Made by a program: the position numbers and the translations under genes. The notes beneath the pieces are model-generated. The model was not told the origin of the DNA. It did not search any database and saw nothing but the letters and a program-made list of their open reading frames with translations. A DNA stretch of 64,000 bases from MAG-120531 sp038125995 (GTDB lineage Bacteria > Bacteroidota > Bacteroidia > Flavobacteriales > Flavobacteriaceae). The stretch is taken from positions 168,615-232,614 of the forward strand of contig JAYPEX010000002.1 in NCBI GenBank assembly GCA_038125995.1. Direction: 5' to 3'. Shown in pieces: positions 8,477-17,112 of this stretch (position 1 is its first letter; every line of letters starts with the position of its first letter).

Positions 8477-9181
8477 TTACATTTTTATATAAAATGCTTT
8501 AGTGAGTTCTATATAGTCACTGGTATACTGGTTTCGATTCACTTCTATGATAAGTTCATCAGATAAGATTTCTTTTCTAGTTAATGAAAAGGCCACTAGT
8601 GATCTTTTAATCGGAGCATTGAGATTCCCTTTGACTCTTGTTATTTTAAATGGATACAGCCCTAAATTCGACGCAAGGTTTAAAAAGGTCGTTTCTTCGA
8701 TAAAGGGAATAATACAACAAAATATACCTTTAGTTGACAAAAGTGTTTTAGCTCCGATTAACAAGACTTCGAATGGTAAATCCTCTGTTTGTCTCGCTGT
8801 GGTTCTCGATGTATTATCACCCACAATATCGGTATTATGAAAAGGGGGATTTGATACGATTAAATCATAATGTTCTTCAAGTTCTTGAATCAGTTCTACT
8901 AAATCAGCATGATAGCAAAACAGTCGATCTCCCCAAGGTGAGCTTTCAAAGTTTTCAACACATTGCGCGTGAGCATTGGGTTCTATTTCAATGGCATCGA
9001 TGGTTTCTGCATTGGATCGTTGGGCTAACATCAGTGCGATAACTCCTGTTCCTGCTCCAATATCCAGGATGCTGTTAGGGTGATGGTCCAAGGGTGTCCA
9101 AGCTCCTAAGAGAACTCCATCAGTTCCGATCTTCATAGCGGTTTTGTCTTGAGCAACACTAAACTGTTTAAATTGAAACAT
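8477..9181 (-). CDS. trmN6: tRNA1(Val) (adenine(37)-N6)-methyltransferase-like enzyme (TrmN6/YfiC family)
   Basis: 234-residue SAM-dependent methyltransferase. SAM motif I is DIGAGTGVIALMLAQ (about 40-54), the acidic residue binding the ribose is in AIEIEP, and the N6-adenine motif NPPF is at 111-114. The family methylates A37 of tRNA-Val; related HemK/TrmN-type proteins share the motif, so the exact RNA target is inferred from the overall pattern (KIGTDGVLLGAW near the N-terminus is typical of YfiC). It follows the sulfatase by 3 nt and is therefore the last gene of the rpsP-rimM-sulfatase-trmN6 run. Confidence 0.85.
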   Translation of the reverse strand: MFQFKQFSVAQDKTAMKIGTDGVLLGAWTPLDHHPNSILDIGAGTGVIALMLAQRSNAETIDAIEIEPNAHAQCVENFESSPWGDRLFCYHADLVELIQELEEHYDLIVSNPPFHNTDIVGDNTSRTTARQTEDLPFEVLLIGAKTLLSTKGIFCCIIPFIEETTFLNLASNLGLYPFKITRVKGNLNAPIKRSLVAFSLTRKEILSDELIIEVNRNQYTSDYIELTKAFYIKM

Positions 9182-9184
9182 TTT

Positions 9185-10621
9185 CTATTGGTCTAAATTG
9201 TAATATGCAGGTTCTCTCGTTTCAATGCCAGACTCCATACCGGATAAGTTGTCTCCTAGTTTAAGTCTCATTTGATCGGCTAGTTGATTGAGCTTTATAA
9301 CAATTTCAGGGTGCTGTAAGGCAACATTTGTCGTTTCACTTTCATCGGTGATCAGATTGTATAGTTCCTGCTCTTTGAGTTCAAGGGAACTGTAATCACC
9401 AGGAATCCCATCTTTTCCGGGAGTTTGTCCTTTCATTGTTCTGTAATTGTGAGGAAAATACAATTTCCAATCCCCAGATCGAACAGCGTGTAATTCGTTC
9501 ACTCGGTAATAAAAATAATAGGCCTCTTGAGGGCTTTGATCCGTTTTTAAAGTAAAGACTTCCCATACATCCTTTCCATCGATAGGAAGTGTTGGTAGTG
9601 ATGCTCCAACTCGATTTGCTAATGTTGGCAATAGATCGATCCCCATCACTGGAGTGTGGGATCGTTTCCCTGCGGGAATTTCTTTGGGGTATTTAATAAC
9701 AAAGGGTTCCCGTTGTCCACCTTCCCATGCAGTTCCCTTACCTTCTCTATAAGGAAGTGCAGAGCCAGCGTGGTTTCCATAGGATAACCAGGGGCCATTG
9801 TCTGAGGTGAAGATGATTATCGTGTTTTCTTCTAAACCATTTTCTTTTAGAGTCTTTGCAATTTGACCGACAGACCAGTCGATTTCCATAATCACATCAC
9901 CGTACAATCCTCTTTTGGATTTACCTTTAAATTTGTCAGATACAAATAAAGGAACATGGGGTTGTGGATGAGGAACGTATAAAAAGAAAGGCTCGTTTTT
10001 GTGTTTCTTGATAAAAGCAATACTTCTTTCAGTGATCTGAGTGGTGAGTTGCGATTGATCGGTCAACGTATCGATCACTTTATTGTTTTCGTATAGAACT
10101 AAGGGATCAAAGTTGAACCACTTGCCCTGATAGGGATGATTGGGCCACATATCATTCGAGTACGGAATTCCAAAGTATTCATCAAAGCCATGGTTTAAGG
10201 GCATGGCTTCTTTGTGATCTCCTAAATGCCACTTTCCAAAAATTCCAGTAGCATACCCTTTTGTTTTTAATAGTTCCGCCAAAGTGATCTCAGATGGATT
10301 AAGACCTTTATTTGCCTTGGGCATGAATGCATTGTGAATTCCAATGCGATTGGGATAACAACCTGTTAAGATCCCAGCTCTAGAAGCAGAACAGACTGCC
10401 TGAGGAGCGTAGTAATTGTCCAATACAACTCCTTCACTTGCGAGTTGATCGATATGTGGTGTCTGAAACTTAACTGCTCCATTGGGTCCAATATCTTGAA
10501 AGCCTTGATCATCCGTTAAGATGAGTACAATATTAGGAGGTGAGCTATGTTGTTCTTGTTGAGTATCCTTACAACTCCATAGCATGAACACCAAAAAGAG
10601 GGTATAAAAAATGTGTTTCAT
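9185..10621 (-). CDS. Type I sulfatase (arylsulfatase family), lipoprotein
   Basis: 478-residue sulfate ester hydrolase. The formylglycine motif C-x-A-x-R is CSASR starting at Cys77; metal-binding Asp residues are in ILTDDQG (36-37) and ITFTSDNGPW-type sequence further on. A lipobox (LWSC, Cys17) predicts an exported lipid-anchored protein. The frame can be extended by a TTG codon at 10627, but the ATG at 10621 gives the clean signal peptide and is preferred. The gene lies 30 nt after rimM and 3 nt before trmN6, an odd place for a catabolic enzyme, so it may be co-transcribed with ribosomal genes. It needs a formylglycine-generating enzyme, which is not in the window. Substrate unknown; sulfated algal or host glycans are typical for the group. 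Confidence 0.9.
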   Translation of the reverse strand: MKHIFYTLFLVFMLWSCKDTQQEQHSSPPNIVLILTDDQGFQDIGPNGAVKFQTPHIDQLASEGVVLDNYYAPQAVCSASRAGILTGCYPNRIGIHNAFMPKANKGLNPSEITLAELLKTKGYATGIFGKWHLGDHKEAMPLNHGFDEYFGIPYSNDMWPNHPYQGKWFNFDPLVLYENNKVIDTLTDQSQLTTQITERSIAFIKKHKNEPFFLYVPHPQPHVPLFVSDKFKGKSKRGLYGDVIMEIDWSVGQIAKTLKENGLEENTIIIFTSDNGPWLSYGNHAGSALPYREGKGTAWEGGQREPFVIKYPKEIPAGKRSHTPVMGIDLLPTLANRVGASLPTLPIDGKDVWEVFTLKTDQSPQEAYYFYYRVNELHAVRSGDWKLYFPHNYRTMKGQTPGKDGIPGDYSSLELKEQELYNLITDESETTNVALQHPEIVIKLNQLADQMRLKLGDNLSGMESGIETREPAYYNLDQ

Positions 10622-10651
10622 ACCCAAATATAGAAAATAATAAGATGGAAT

Positions 10652-11176
10652 CTAGAGGTATAATTCGATCAATCCCTCTGGAGTGCTGACCTCAATAGTT
10701 TTAGTCTCTCGATCGACTTTGGTCAAGAATTCATCATTAATTGGAATAAGAATTTCAGTTCCCTTGTAATCAATGACAAAAAGAGCCTGATTGGTCGTGT
10801 CATTAATACTAGTGATCACACCTACTGTTCCAAAATTTTGATCGATGACTGTAAACCCTATCACCTCGTGAAAGTAAAATTTATTACCCTCTAGAGGTGG
10901 TAAAAACTCTAAGGGAAGATATAATTCACTTCCCATAATGAGATCGGCTTCTTCTTCACTGTCTACATCTTCAAATTTGATTCGAAGAAGCGATGATTTG
11001 TGCAGCCTGGATTGCTCTATAAAAAATGGAACCAGACTGTCTCTAAGAGAGACAAATACTGATTCCATTGATTCGTAGAGTTCGGGGTCGTCTGAGTCTA
11101 ATTTCACTAAGACTTCTCCCTTAAAACTGTATTTAGATACGATTTTTCCGAGGTAAAAACACTCTTGCTTTCGCAT
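10652..11176 (-). CDS. rimM: Ribosome maturation factor RimM
   Basis: 174-residue 16S rRNA processing factor that binds ribosomal protein S19 during assembly of the 30S head. The N-terminal beta-barrel opens with YLGKIVSKYSFKGEVLV (variant of the family G-x-I-x-x-x-h-G-x-x-G-x-h motif), and the C-terminal PRC-barrel contains KFYFHEVIGF and ILIPI. Length is normal. It begins 11 nt after the rpsP stop, the widely conserved rpsP-rimM pairing. Confidence 0.95.
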   Translation of the reverse strand: MRKQECFYLGKIVSKYSFKGEVLVKLDSDDPELYESMESVFVSLRDSLVPFFIEQSRLHKSSLLRIKFEDVDSEEEADLIMGSELYLPLEFLPPLEGNKFYFHEVIGFTVIDQNFGTVGVITSINDTTNQALFVIDYKGTEILIPINDEFLTKVDRETKTIEVSTPEGLIELYL

Positions 11177-11187
11177 CTTACAAGTAC

Positions 11188-11757
11188 TTACTCAGCTTTT
11201 TCTTCCTCTGAAGCTTCTTCAGCAGTAGCTTCTTCAGCTACAGCTTCCGTTGCTTCCTCTTCAGCTACAGCTTCCGTTGCTTCCTCTTCAGCAACAGCAG
11301 CTGCTAATGCTTCAGCAGCAGCTTTTTCTCTCGCTTCGTTTACAGCTTTTTCAGCTTCAATGGCTTTAGCTCTTTCCTCTGCTTTCGCTTTGTCAAGATC
11401 AGCAACTTTGGATCCAACAGCTTTCTCTTTGTCAGCTAACCACGCTTCAAATTTCTTATCAGCTTCTTCTTGTGTGAGTGCTCCTTTTGCAACACCACCT
11501 TGTAAGTGATGTTTTAAGAGTACACCTTTGTAAGATAAAAGACGTTTAGCAGTTTCTGTTGGTTGCGCACCGTTGCCAAGCCATTTAACAGATCCTTCAA
11601 CATCTAAATCGATGGTTGCTGGATTTGTATTTGGATTGTAAACTCCTAATTTTTCTAAGAATTTACCGTCTCTTTTTGCTCTAGCATCTGCTGCTACGAT
11701 CCAATAGAAAGGTTTACCTTTTTTACCGTGTCTTTGTAATCTAATTTTTACTGGCAT
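11188..11757 (-). CDS. rpsP: 30S ribosomal protein S16 with long Ala/Glu-rich tail
   Basis: 189 residues against about 80-90 in most bacteria. The S16 core is at the N-terminus (MPVKIRLQRHGKKGKPFYWI; YNP; GAQPTETA). From about residue 95 a charged, alanine-rich, probably helical tail follows. The extended tail is typical of Bacteroidota S16. Within it a 27-bp unit is perfectly duplicated in tandem (11231-11284), encoding a nine-residue acidic repeat, which suggests tail length can change by slippage. First gene of rpsP-rimM-sulfatase-trmN6, preceded by a promoter and a two-hairpin leader. Confidence 0.97.
   Translation of the reverse strand: MPVKIRLQRHGKKGKPFYWIVAADARAKRDGKFLEKLGVYNPNTNPATIDLDVEGSVKWLGNGAQPTETAKRLLSYKGVLLKHHLQGGVAKGALTQEEADKKFEAWLADKEKAVGSKVADLDKAKAEERAKAIEAEKAVNEAREKAAAEALAAAVAEEEATEAVAEEEATEAVAEEATAEEASEEEKAE
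11231..11284. repeat. 27-bp perfect tandem duplication inside rpsP
   Basis: Two identical 27-bp copies, 11231-11257 and 11258-11284, lie in frame in the acidic tail of S16; a partial third copy starts at 11285. Confidence 0.95.
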
Positions 11758-11837
11758 ATCACATTAATTTGTAGGGTGCCCGACCCTTGGTTATTAATTC
11801 TTTTAATTCGCTTATCGATTAAGCGGGTGCAAATATA
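11758..11837 (-). promoter_or_regulatory. rpsP promoter and two-hairpin leader (possible S16 leader element)
   Basis: On the minus strand TATATTTG (11830-11837) is a perfect -7 box. The transcript should begin near 11825, exactly at a hairpin CGCTTA/TAAGCG (11809-11825); a second hairpin AGGGT/ACCCT with loop CGGGC (11773-11787) follows, and the ATG is at 11757. Autoregulatory leaders of the S16 gene are known in Flavobacteria; whether this matches that family needs a covariance-model search. Confidence 0.6.
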
Positions 11838-12000
11838 ATTAAAATCATACATTTTCAGCTTATTATATCAAAAAAAATACGTTTCAAGGAATTCAGATCT
11901 TCAAAGCATTTTTCTTTTATCAAAACATATCAACAGCCCTACAAAAAAGGAGGAAGATTTAGTACTTTTAAAACTCTAAAAACTGAGCAATAAAACAACT

Positions 12001-15000
12001 ATGTATTTAATCTTTGATACGGAAACCACTGGATTACCAAAACGTTGGAACGCACCAATTAGCGATATTGATAATTGGCCCAGATGTGTTCAAATTGCAT
12101 GGCAAGTCCACGATGAAATGGGAGTACTGGTCGATCATCAGGATTTTCTCATAGTTCCTGATGGATATACGATTCCGTACGAAGCAGAACAAATTCACGG
12201 AATTTCAACAGATCTAGCTAAAGAACAAGGAATCACTATTGAGGCAGCTTTAGAAAAGTTTGAAGAGGCCCTTTCCAAAACAAAATTTATAGTCGGTCAA
12301 AATTTAGGATTTGATATCAATATCATGGGTGCTGAGTCTTACAGAGCCGGAGTTCATTCAAAATTAGTGAATTTGCCTGTTCTCGATACCTGTACTGAAG
12401 AGACGGCTTTGATGTGTAAGATTCCTGGAGGTAAAGGCGGTAAGTTTAAATTACCAACGCTTACTGAATTACACGAGCATCTTTTTGGAGAGCCTTTTAA
12501 TGAAGTTCACAATGCAACTGCAGATGTAGAAGCTACCTCTCGTTGCTTTTTGGAACTCCTTCGTCAAAAACACTATTCAATAGAAAAGCTTCAAGCGCAA
12601 CCCGATTATTACAATCGATTTATCGAGCTAAATCCCAATCCAATAGAAGCAGTTGGTTTAGTGCATCAGAATTTAAAACAGGCCTCAAAAGAATTAGCTT
12701 CGAAACAACAAGAGGGAACTGTAGCATCAAAAATATCTGATGCTAAACTCAAAGAAAATAAAGAACAGCTCAAAGGCAGTTCATTTGTGCATCTTCACAA
12801 CCATTCTCAGTTTTCAATATTGCAATCAACCATAAGTATCAGTGATTTGGTTCAGGCAGCAACTAAAGAAAAGATGCCCGCTGTGGCGCTGACAGATCAC
12901 GCCAATATGATGGGAGCTTTTCACTTTGTCAAACAAGTGAATGCTCATAATTCTGCGGTGAAGTCTCAGGATGAATCCACAACAACAGAAGAACGATTAG
13001 AACCTTTAAAAGCAATCATCGGTTGTGAATTCTTTGTCTGTGAGGATCACACGAATAAGAACTTTAAGGATTACGGATATCAAATCGTGTTTTTAGCAAA
13101 GAACAAAAACGGATATCACAACCTGGCCAAATTATCTTCTTTAGCCTATACGGATGGTTTTTATTACGTTCCAAGAATTGATAAAAAACTCGTTGAACAA
13201 TACAAAGACGATTTAATTGTACTCAGTGGGAATCTATACGGAGAGGTGCCCTCCAAGCTTCTTAATGTCGGTGAGACTCAAGCTGAGGAAGCGCTCTTGT
13301 GGTGGAAAGAACAGTTTGGAAATGATTTTTACTTAGAACTCATGAAACACGGACAGGAAGATGAACAGCGTGTCAATGAACTGTTAATTCAACTTAGTAA
13401 CAAACACCAAATAAAGTTAGTTGCGACTAACAATACCTATTATATAGATCATGAGGATGCTGATGCTCACGATATTTTACTCTGTGTTAAGGATGGTGAA
13501 AAGAAAGACACCCCTATAGGTAGAGGTAGAGGTTTTCGATACGGATTGCCAAATCAGGAGTATTATTTTAAGTCTGTAGAAGAAATGAAATCCCTTTTTG
13601 AATCGCTGCCAGAGGCGATTGAAAATACTCTAGAAATTGCAGATAAGATTGAAGCATACGAACTAGCTAGAGACGTATTATTACCTGACTTTGATATTCC
13701 TGAGAAATTTAAAAATCCAGAGGATGCTATCGATGGAGGGAAAAGAGGAGAGAATGCCTATTTGCGACATTTGACCTATAAGGGTGCTGAAAAGCGTTAT
13801 GGTGAAATCACGGAGGCAATCAAAGAGCGTCTCGATTTTGAATTAGCGACTATTGAAAATTCAGGATACCCAGGATACTTTTTGATTGTGGAAGACTTTA
13901 TACGTGAAGCCAGAAATATGGATGTTTCTGTAGGGCCAGGTAGGGGTTCAGCTGCAGGAGCAGTAGTTTCTTATTGTTTGGGAATCACTAATATTGATCC
14001 GATTAAGTACGATCTGCTTTTTGAACGTTTTTTAAATCCTGATCGTGTTTCCATGCCTGATATTGATATTGATTTTGACGATGAAGGTAGAGGAAGAGTC
14101 ATTCAATACGTCATCGATAAGTACGGATCCAATCAGGTGGCTCAAATCATCACCTATGGAACCATGGCTGCTAAATCATCCATTAGAGATACAGCCAGAG
14201 TCTTGGATTTACCACTTGCCGATGCGGATCGAATTGCAAAGCTCATTCCCAATATGTCAAAGTTGTCTAAGATTTTCGCATATGATGAAGCAGAATTAAA
14301 ATCAAAATTTAGAGCAGAAGAGCTCTTAAAGGTCAACGAACTGATGAATATTTCAGAAGGGACCGATTTGGAAGCTCAAACCCTTCAGATGGCTAAAATT
14401 ATTGAAGGATCGCTCAGAAATACAGGAACACACGCCTGTGGGGTAATTATTACCCCTGATGATATCACCAAATTTGTTCCTGTGGCTACTGCAAAAGACT
14501 CTGATTTATACGTTACTCAATTCGACAATGCTGTAGTGGAGTCTGCAGGACTTCTTAAGATGGATTTCTTGGGATTAAAAACCTTGACGTTGATTAAAGA
14601 CACTGTTAAGATAGTCAAGGCGAAGCACGGAATTGAACTCGTTCCCGATGATTTTCCATTGGATGATATCAAGACTTATGAGCTTTTTCAAAGAGGAGAC
14701 ACCATAGGGGTATTTCAATACGAATCTCCCGGAATGCAAAAACACTTACGCGATTTAAAGCCTACCGTTTTTGATGATTTGATTGCCATGAACGCCCTTT
14801 ACAGACCGGGTCCAATGGAATACATTCCCAGTTTTGTGGCTCGTAAGCACGGAGATGAAGAAATTGCCTACGACCTAGATGATATGGAGGAATACCTAAA
14901 TGAAACTTACGGTATTACCGTCTATCAAGAGCAAGTGATGCTCCTCTCTCAAAAGTTAGCAAACTTTTCTAAGGGTGAGGCTGATATGCTTCGTAAAGCC

Positions 15001-16377
15001 ATGGGTAAAAAGATTTTTGCGCTGCTCGAAAAATTAAAACCAAAGTTTATCGATGGAGGTAAGTCCAATGGGCATCCAGAAGACGTTCTAGAAAAAATTT
15101 GGAAGGATTGGGAGGCCTTTGCTTCTTATGCGTTTAATAAAAGTCACTCGACCTGTTACGCTTATATCGCCTATCAAACAGCTTATTTAAAAGCGCACTA
15201 TCCTGCGGAGTATATGGCGGCGGTACTCTCAAACAATATGAATGATATTAAGTCGGTAACCTTCTTTATGGAAGAGTGTAAGCGAATGGGACTAGAAGTG
15301 CTCGGTCCTGATGTCAACGAATCGTATTACAAATTTGCAGTAAATGCCAATAATGCGATTCGATTTGGGATGGGAGCCATTAAGGGAGTAGGTCAAGCAG
15401 CTGTTCAAGCTATTGTTGACGAACGAAAACAAAATGGACCTTATGGATCTATTTTTGATTTAACCAAACGGGTTGATTTAAGGGCTGCCAACAAAAAAGC
15501 TTTTGAAAACTTAGCCCTTGCTGGAGCTTTCGACTCTTTTGGTGGTGTGCATAGGGCACAATACTTTCATTCTACCGATGATTCCCAAACGTTTATCGAG
15601 AAGGCGATGCGATTTGGATCTCGTTTTCAGGAGAATGTCAATTCTTCTCAGGTCAGCCTTTTTGGAGCAGCGTCAGAAGTAGAAATTCCAGCACCTGAGG
15701 TACCACCATGTGAGGAGTGGGGTACCATGGAAAAACTCCGAAGGGAAAAAGAGGTTGTAGGAATTTATATATCTGGACACCCTTTAGATGATTACAAAGC
15801 AGAAATCAAATCCTTTACCAACGCTAATCTCAGTGTGTTTCATGATCTATTTCCACTAGTGAATAAAGAAATTACCGTGGCGGGAATCATTACTGATGCG
15901 CAACACAGAGTGGCTAAAAATGGAAATGGATGGGGCTTATTTACCTTAGAAGACTACTACGATTCATATGAATTTAGAATTTTTGGTGAAGAGTATTTGA
16001 AGTTTCAACACTTTTTAAAACCGAATTCTTTTGTGCATCTCAAAGCCTTTGTCAAAGAAGGATGGGTCAACAAAGAAGGAAAAAAAGGAGAACCTAGACT
16101 GCAGTACAATTCCTTTATGTTGTTGCAAGAGGTATTGGATAAATTCTCAAAAAAATTGACCTTAAAACTAAACTTAAACGAACTCCAAAAAGAAACTATT
16201 GACGACCTATTTGAGGTTGTGAAAACTCATAAAGGAGATAAGCCATTTCATATAACACTGTATGAATTAGAAGAGGAAATAAAACTCAATATGTATTCAA
16301 GAAAGCGAAAAGTATCTATTGAATCAGATCTGATTCAAGAGTTAGAAGCTAAAGGCTTTCACTATCAAATTAATTAA
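12001..16377 (+). CDS. dnaE: DNA polymerase III alpha subunit with N-terminal proofreading exonuclease domain
   Basis: 1458-residue replicative polymerase. Residues 1-190 form a DEDDh 3'-5' exonuclease: Asp6 and Glu8 in FDTETTG, Asp105 in GQNLGFD, His170 and Asp175 in HNATADVE. Residues about 260-600 are the PHP domain (His264, His266 in HLHNHS). The polymerase palm has GPGRGSAAGAVVSYCLG near 645 and the catalytic Asp687/Asp689 in PDIDIDFDDEGR. The C-terminus carries the beta-clamp and OB regions. Proofreading fused in cis to DnaE replaces or supplements a separate epsilon subunit, an architecture I know from Flavobacteria. No Shine-Dalgarno sequence lies at normal distance. trxA follows after 99 nt. 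Confidence 0.96.
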   Translation: MYLIFDTETTGLPKRWNAPISDIDNWPRCVQIAWQVHDEMGVLVDHQDFLIVPDGYTIPYEAEQIHGISTDLAKEQGITIEAALEKFEEALSKTKFIVGQNLGFDINIMGAESYRAGVHSKLVNLPVLDTCTEETALMCKIPGGKGGKFKLPTLTELHEHLFGEPFNEVHNATADVEATSRCFLELLRQKHYSIEKLQAQPDYYNRFIELNPNPIEAVGLVHQNLKQASKELASKQQEGTVASKISDAKLKENKEQLKGSSFVHLHNHSQFSILQSTISISDLVQAATKEKMPAVALTDHANMMGAFHFVKQVNAHNSAVKSQDESTTTEERLEPLKAIIGCEFFVCEDHTNKNFKDYGYQIVFLAKNKNGYHNLAKLSSLAYTDGFYYVPRIDKKLVEQYKDDLIVLSGNLYGEVPSKLLNVGETQAEEALLWWKEQFGNDFYLELMKHGQEDEQRVNELLIQLSNKHQIKLVATNNTYYIDHEDADAHDILLCVKDGEKKDTPIGRGRGFRYGLPNQEYYFKSVEEMKSLFESLPEAIENTLEIADKIEAYELARDVLLPDFDIPEKFKNPEDAIDGGKRGENAYLRHLTYKGAEKRYGEITEAIKERLDFELATIENSGYPGYFLIVEDFIREARNMDVSVGPGRGSAAGAVVSYCLGITNIDPIKYDLLFERFLNPDRVSMPDIDIDFDDEGRGRVIQYVIDKYGSNQVAQIITYGTMAAKSSIRDTARVLDLPLADADRIAKLIPNMSKLSKIFAYDEAELKSKFRAEELLKVNELMNISEGTDLEAQTLQMAKIIEGSLRNTGTHACGVIITPDDITKFVPVATAKDSDLYVTQFDNAVVESAGLLKMDFLGLKTLTLIKDTVKIVKAKHGIELVPDDFPLDDIKTYELFQRGDTIGVFQYESPGMQKHLRDLKPTVFDDLIAMNALYRPGPMEYIPSFVARKHGDEEIAYDLDDMEEYLNETYGITVYQEQVMLLSQKLANFSKGEADMLRKAMGKKIFALLEKLKPKFIDGGKSNGHPEDVLEKIWKDWEAFASYAFNKSHSTCYAYIAYQTAYLKAHYPAEYMAAVLSNNMNDIKSVTFFMEECKRMGLEVLGPDVNESYYKFAVNANNAIRFGMGAIKGVGQAAVQAIVDERKQNGPYGSIFDLTKRVDLRAANKKAFENLALAGAFDSFGGVHRAQYFHSTDDSQTFIEKAMRFGSRFQENVNSSQVSLFGAASEVEIPAPEVPPCEEWGTMEKLRREKEVVGIYISGHPLDDYKAEIKSFTNANLSVFHDLFPLVNKEITVAGIITDAQHRVAKNGNGWGLFTLEDYYDSYEFRIFGEEYLKFQHFLKPNSFVHLKAFVKEGWVNKEGKKGEPRLQYNSFMLLQEVLDKFSKKLTLKLNLNELQKETIDDLFEVVKTHKGDKPFHITLYELEEEIKLNMYSRKRKVSIESDLIQELEAKGFHYQIN

Positions 16378-16476
16378 TATAGGGAGCATTGATAGTCTAA
16401 TAGAAAATAAGAATAGTTGGACTCCTTTAAAGATGAAATATTATTTATACATTTGAATTATATAAAATTTTAAACC

Positions 16477-16794
16477 ATGGCATTAGAAATAACAGACGCT
16501 ACTTTTGAAGAAGTAGTATTAAAAAGTGATAAGCCAGTCGTAGTAGATTTTTGGGCGGCTTGGTGTGGACCTTGTAGAATGGTCGGTCCAGTAATTGAAG
16601 AAATCAGCAGTGAATACGAGGGTAAAGCTGTTGTAGGGAAGGTAGATGTTGATGCTCATCAACAATACGCAGCACAGTACGGTGTTCGAAATATTCCAAC
16701 AGTACTCGTGTTTAAAAACGGTGAAATTGTAGATCGTAAAGTTGGTGTTTCTCCAAAACAGGCTTATACTGATGCTATTGATGCAGTTCTATAA
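16477..16794 (+). CDS. trxA: Thioredoxin
   Basis: 105-residue cytosolic dithiol-disulfide oxidoreductase with the active site WCGPC (Cys30, Cys33) and the cis-proline loop RNIPTVLVF. Length and motif are canonical, and there is no signal peptide. A TACATTTG box at 16448-16455 upstream suggests a promoter independent of dnaE (no good -33 partner at normal spacing). An intrinsic terminator follows 21 nt after the stop. Confidence 0.97.
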   Translation: MALEITDATFEEVVLKSDKPVVVDFWAAWCGPCRMVGPVIEEISSEYEGKAVVGKVDVDAHQQYAAQYGVRNIPTVLVFKNGEIVDRKVGVSPKQAYTDAIDAVL

Positions 16795-16815
16795 GTGAAC
16801 TACCCTAATTGATAT

Positions 16816-16842
16816 AAAAGGACCTTTTAGGGTCCTTTTTTT
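16816..16842 (+). terminator. Intrinsic terminator of trxA
   Basis: AAAAGGACC (16816-16824) pairs perfectly with GGTCCTTTT (16831-16839) around TTTTAG, followed by further T residues. Confidence 0.9.
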
Positions 16843-16883
16843 GTGCTTAAATCTATTTTAAAATAGTGGTAATATATTAAGAA

Positions 16884-17002
16884 TATCTTTTATTGTACAA
16901 ACTGCTACTACCTATTATTTTAGCAGTGTTGTAGTTAGTTTGTAAGTTTTTATAACTTACTTAAAGACCATCTTGTCACTGATAAGGTGGTCTACTTTTT
17001 TT
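16884..17002 (+). ncRNA. Candidate structured small RNA after trxA (three hairpins plus terminator)
   Basis: The 318-bp gap between trxA and the next (leftward) gene has no frame of note but three consecutive hairpins on the + strand: ACTGCTA/TAGCAGT (16901-16907, 16921-16927), GTAAGTT/AACTTAC (16942-16948, 16954-16960) and AGACCATCTT/AAGGTGGTCT (16965-16974, 16984-16993, one G-T pair), the last followed by seven T residues. The trxA terminator already ends at 16842, so a second + strand terminator with no + strand gene before it implies a separate transcript. TATCTTTT (16884-16891) is a 7/8 match to the -7 box; no good -33 element is seen. It could instead be a trxA 3'-UTR product. Confidence 0.45.
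16965..17002 (+). terminator. Intrinsic terminator of the candidate RNA after trxA
   Basis: Ten-pair stem with a nine-base loop followed by ACTTTTTTT. The opposite side lacks a T-run for leftward transcription, so it works on the + strand. Confidence 0.75.
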
Positions 17003-17112
17003 ATAGACCATGCAATCATAAGAGTCGACGCCCTCATTTGATGTTTTGAAATGGGATTATCAACTTTCAGTCTTTCTTGAATGTCAATTTATTTTATTGA
17101 CTTTAGATAATA

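Noticed and set aside
11947..11953. AAGGAGG sequence upstream of dnaE as a ribosome binding site
   Set aside because: It is 47 nt before the ATG, far outside the functional range, and no other gene here uses such a site.
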